From an uncultured Eubacteriales bacterium (GTDB lineage: Bacteria; Bacillota_A; Clostridia; Oscillospirales; Oscillospiraceae), in assembly GCA_949739085.1 (NCBI GenBank), contig CATIYU010000190.1, positions 1 to 8,674 on the forward strand: 8,674 nt of DNA, given 5' to 3'. Shown one piece after another: positions 6,537 through 8,674 of this stretch (the stretch's first letter is position 1; every line of letters begins with the position of its first letter). The translations under genes were made by a program, and so were the position numbers. Under the pieces are notes generated by a model. It made no database searches. It was given only the letters and a program-made list of their open reading frames with translations, and was not told the DNA's origin.

Positions 6537-6680
6537 TTAAGCGCTCAGACGGGCGCGGCCCTTGGCGCGGCGGCGGGCGAGAACTTTACGGCCATTGGCG
6601 GTATGCATTCTCTTGCGGAAGCCGTGGACCTTGGAGCGCTGGCGCTTTTTCGGCTGATAGGTACAACCCATGGATTTCAT
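6537..6680 (-). CDS. rpmH: 50S ribosomal protein L34
   Basis: This small gene encodes a 47-residue basic protein with the L34 pattern [19 protein letters not shown], then [14 protein letters not shown] and the end LSA. L34 is a component of the large ribosomal subunit. The ribosome site AGGAGGT (6688-6694) stands 7 bases before ATG at 6680, giving the N-terminus MKSMGC before TYQP. The second Met, at codon 4, would give a 44-residue protein lined up exactly with the usual form (M plus two residues then TYQP), but its spacing from the ribosome site would be 16 bases, so the upstream start is preferred. The usual basic residue before TYQP (as in MKRTYQP) is replaced by Gly-Cys. The gene leads the rnpA-yidD-yidC-jag series and has a consensus promoter. 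Confidence 0.96.
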   Translation of the reverse strand: MKSMGCTYQPKKRQRSKVHGFRKRMHTANGRKVLARRRAKGRARLSA

Positions 6681-6797
6681 TGCTTACACCTCCTGATTTT
6701 TTAGTGCTGCGCGGGGCCGGAGCCCGGCGCTACTCGACGGCGGGGGAATTAAAGTCCCTCCCCGCAGTTGACCTTTTGGACTGCCCGCAGACAGACA
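6681..6797 (-). promoter_or_regulatory. GC-rich structured 5' leader of rpmH
   Basis: From the predicted start near 6797 to the ATG there are about 117 untranslated bases. They can form GCGGGG/CCCCGC (6740-6745 with 6760-6765, 14-base loop) and GCCGG/CCGGC (6716-6720 with 6724-6728, 3-base loop). The leader ends in an A-rich stretch followed by AGGAGGT (6688-6694). I cannot match it to a named riboswitch or ribosomal-protein leader by eye. Confidence 0.5.
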
Positions 6798-6803
6798 AAT
6801 AGT

Positions 6804-6832
6804 ATTATACAGAAAAAGGATGGGCATGTCAA
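6804..6832 (-). promoter_or_regulatory. Consensus sigma-A promoter for rpmH operon
   Basis: On the minus strand a perfect TTGACA (6827-6832) and a perfect TATAAT (6804-6809) are separated by 17 bases, the ideal arrangement. The predicted start is near 6797. Such a promoter fits the high demand for a ribosomal protein. Confidence 0.93.
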
Positions 6833-6835
6833 CCT

Positions 6836-6855
6836 AAAACAGGGCCCTTTTCCTG
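6836..6855 (-). terminator. Weak candidate terminator after cysS
   Basis: On the minus strand CAGG (6852-6855) and CCTG (6840-6843) can form a 4-bp stem with an 8-base loop followed directly by TTTTAGG. It lies 27 bases past the cysS stop and just upstream of the rpmH -35 box. The stem is short, so it may be chance, and cysS transcripts may continue into rpmH. Confidence 0.25.
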
Positions 6856-6881
6856 CAAATTTACCACTTTTCCACTTTTGG

Positions 6882-8324
6882 CTATATCCGCCGCCAGGAC
6901 GCGCCCTCCCGGGTGTCCGTCACCTCAATGCCCCGGGCCTTCAGCTCGTCGCGGATGCGGTCCGCCTCCTGGAAGTTCTTCTCCCGCTTGGCCTGTGCAC
7001 GCTGGAGCACCAGGGCGTCGATTTCCGGGTCACCCTGGCCGGTGATAGCGATGCCCTCCGCTGACTGAGCGGAGGAGGCCGCCTGGGCATCCCGCCTTGC
7101 CGCAGCCTTCTCCAGAAGGCCCAGCCCCAGCACCTGGTCGAAGTCCTCCAGCAGGGCCAGTTTGGTATCGCCGCTGGCCTGGAGCTTCAGCACATCGTAG
7201 AGGGCCGTGACGGCCAGGGAGGTGTTCAGGTCGTTCCCCAGGGCCTTGCGGAACTTTTCCCGCTGGGCCTCAAACGCCCCCTGGTCCACGCCGCCGCCGG
7301 GGGCAATGGCGGCAATACGGGCAATGAGCTTGTTGTAGGCCCCCTGGGCGTTGTCCAGGTTCTCCCAGGAAAATACCAGGGCCTTGCGGTAGTGGCTCTG
7401 GAGGCAGAACAGCCGGTAGGCCAGGGGGTCGTACCCCTTCTCCTCCAGCAGAGAGACGGTGAGGAATTCCCCCTTGCTCTTGCTCATCTTGCCGGAATTG
7501 GTGTTCAGGTGCAGCACGTGCATCCAGTAATTGCACCACTTGTGGCCCAGATACGCCTCGCTCTGGGCGATCTCGTTGGTGTGGTGGGGGAAGGCGTTGT
7601 CGATGCCGCCGCAGTGGATGTCCAGGTCCTCACCCAAGTGCTTCAGGGAGATGCCGGAGCACTCAATATGCCAGCCCGGGTAGCCCACGCCCCAGGGGGA
7701 ATCCCACTTGAGGGCCTGATCCTCGAATTTTGACTGGGTGAACCAGAGGACAAAGTCGTTTTTGTTCCGCTTGTTCCGGTCCTCCTCCACGCCCTCCCGG
7801 ACCCCGACCGCCAGGTCCTCCGCGTCATGGTCGTTAAAGATATAGTACCGCTCCAGTTTGCTGGTGTCGAAGTACACATTTCCACCGGCCAAATAGCCGA
7901 AGCCCTTCTCGACGAGGGCAGAGATAATCCGGATATAGTCCTCAATGCAGCTTGTGGCGGGCTCCACCACGTCAGGCCGCTTGATGCGGAGCTTGCCGCA
8001 GTCGGCAAAGAAAGCGTCCGTGTAGAACCGGGCGATGTCCATTACGGATTTGTGCTCCCGCTTGGCGCCTTGGAGCATCTTGTCCTCGCCGGTGTCAGCG
8101 TCGCTGGAGAGGTGGCCCACGTCGGTGATGTTCATGACCCGCTTGACGTTGTAGCCCTCGTAACGCAGGAATTTCTCCAGCACATCCTCCATGATATAGC
8201 TGCGCAGATTGCCGATATGGGCGAAGTGGTACACTGTGGGACCGCAGGTGTACATTTTTACAATGTCCGGATGGATGGGGACAAACTCCTCCTTCCGGCG
8301 CGTGGCGGAATTGTACAGATACAT
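6882..8324 (-). CDS. cysS: Cysteinyl-tRNA synthetase
   Basis: This class I aminoacyl-tRNA synthetase attaches cysteine to tRNA-Cys in the cytoplasm. In the 480-residue form, the HIGH-type motif is HIGN (36-39) and the KMSKS loop is KMSKS (279-283). The zinc ligands that select cysteine fit Cys27 (TCGPTVY), Cys222 (HIECSG), His247 and Glu251 (FPHHTNEIAQSE). The C-terminal helical part contains the usual REKNFQEADRIRDELKARGIEV followed by a short end. About 408-432 is an Ala/Ser/Gln-rich insertion before this helix. I chose ATG at 8324 because AAGGAG (8334-8339) lies 9 bases upstream; a GTG at 8345 in the same frame lies on the far side of that site and inside the end of cysE. The ribosome site sits in the last codons of cysE and the genes are 4 bases apart, so translation is probably coupled. 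Confidence 0.97.
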   Translation of the reverse strand: MYLYNSATRRKEEFVPIHPDIVKMYTCGPTVYHFAHIGNLRSYIMEDVLEKFLRYEGYNVKRVMNITDVGHLSSDADTGEDKMLQGAKREHKSVMDIARFYTDAFFADCGKLRIKRPDVVEPATSCIEDYIRIISALVEKGFGYLAGGNVYFDTSKLERYYIFNDHDAEDLAVGVREGVEEDRNKRNKNDFVLWFTQSKFEDQALKWDSPWGVGYPGWHIECSGISLKHLGEDLDIHCGGIDNAFPHHTNEIAQSEAYLGHKWCNYWMHVLHLNTNSGKMSKSKGEFLTVSLLEEKGYDPLAYRLFCLQSHYRKALVFSWENLDNAQGAYNKLIARIAAIAPGGGVDQGAFEAQREKFRKALGNDLNTSLAVTALYDVLKLQASGDTKLALLEDFDQVLGLGLLEKAAARRDAQAASSAQSAEGIAITGQGDPEIDALVLQRAQAKREKNFQEADRIRDELKARGIEVTDTREGASWRRI

Positions 8325-8328
8325 ATCG

Positions 8329-8674
8329 CTATTCTCCTTTTGCACGGATAGTATTTTCAGCCGCTTCCAGCTTTTTCTCCAGCTCCTCCACCCGGCGGGT
8401 CAGGGCCTCGATTTTTTGCAGGGTGGGGTTGACCACGCTGGTCTGATCCACCTCGTCGGCGTAGCGGCGGATTTTCTCGCCGTTGACCCGGACAATCTGG
8501 GCGGGTCCGCCCACCGCTGTGGCCCCCACCGGCACATCCTGGAGCACCACCGCTCCAGCGGCAATGCGGGCGTTGTCCCGGACAGTAATGGGCCCCAGCA
8601 CCCGGGCTCCGGCCCCCACCATCACGTTGTTGCCCAGAGTGGGGTGGCGTTTTCCCACGTCCTTGCCAGTGCCC
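8329..8674 (-). CDS. cysE: Serine O-acetyltransferase, C-terminal part
   Basis: The last 114 or so codons of a gene whose start lies beyond the right edge. The enzyme acetylates serine with acetyl-CoA to O-acetylserine, the substrate of CysK. The visible part is left-handed beta-helix (hexapeptide repeat) sequence: GTGKDVGKRHPTLGNNVMVG, then GAGARVLGPITVRDNARIAAGAVVLQDVP and ATAVGGPAQIV. The GKRHPTLG stretch is characteristic of CysE among hexapeptide acyltransferases. After the helix comes a charged tail of about 40 residues with a heptad-like segment (LQKIEALTRRVEELEKKLEAA), probably a short coiled coil. Its tail end carries the cysS ribosome site, and cysE-cysS adjacency is common in Firmicutes. 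Confidence 0.92.
   Translation of the reverse strand, partial: GTGKDVGKRHPTLGNNVMVGAGARVLGPITVRDNARIAAGAVVLQDVPVGATAVGGPAQIVRVNGEKIRRYADEVDQTSVVNPTLQKIEALTRRVEELEKKLEAAENTIRAKGE

Noticed and set aside
6860..6878. Two DnaA-box-like 9-mers (TTTACCACT and TTTTCCACT) between cysS and rpmH, where an origin might be expected near rpmH
   Set aside because: Neither matches the TTATCCACA consensus fully, there are only two, no AT-rich unwinding region is present and dnaA is not adjacent. Not enough for an origin call.
8325..8345. GTG start for cysS at 8345
   Set aside because: The AAGGAG site at 8334-8339 lies downstream of it and is correctly spaced for ATG at 8324.

Overview
The window looks like chromosomal DNA from a GC-rich, strictly anaerobic Clostridia-type Firmicute, and an Oscillospiraceae-like gut bacterium (Flavonifractor, Oscillibacter or Lawsonibacter relatives) is my best guess. 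The reasons are a pyruvate:ferredoxin oxidoreductase, an anaerobic-route cobalamin gene, strong AGGAGG ribosome binding sites, a short Gram-positive-type YidC, and the order rpmH-rnpA-yidD-yidC-jag. The taxon is inference from gene content and style, not from an alignment. I see no mobile element, CRISPR array, tRNA or rRNA.

Layout. A 3' fragment of the oxidoreductase gene runs rightward from the left edge and ends in a strong hairpin terminator (about 390-428). Everything else is on the minus strand and is best read from right to left. First comes cysE (5' part outside the window), coupled to cysS. Next a consensus promoter drives rpmH, followed by rnpA, yidD, yidC and jag, which ends at a hairpin terminator (about 3782-3815). 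Then a second clear promoter drives cysK, followed after 61 bases by cbiG. Finally hemW has its own promoter and converges on the oxidoreductase gene.

How the genes work together. CysE makes O-acetylserine, CysK turns it into cysteine with sulfide, and CysS charges tRNA-Cys, so three steps of cysteine use flank a translation and membrane-insertion cluster. RpmH is ribosomal protein L34, RnpA is the RNase P protein, YidD and YidC serve membrane protein insertion, and Jag (KhpB) is an RNA-binding protein. CbiG (corrin ring synthesis) and HemW (a radical-SAM heme chaperone) are both tetrapyrrole-related.

The genes are ordinary housekeeping genes and I do not see a new biological system. The points worth a second look are mainly regulatory and organisational: the structured L34 leader, two tandem hairpins between rpmH and rnpA, an inverted repeat at the cysK transcription start, a solitary cbiG with an unusual motif, and the placement of the rpmH cluster between cysteine genes without dnaA or mnmE/mnmG next to it.
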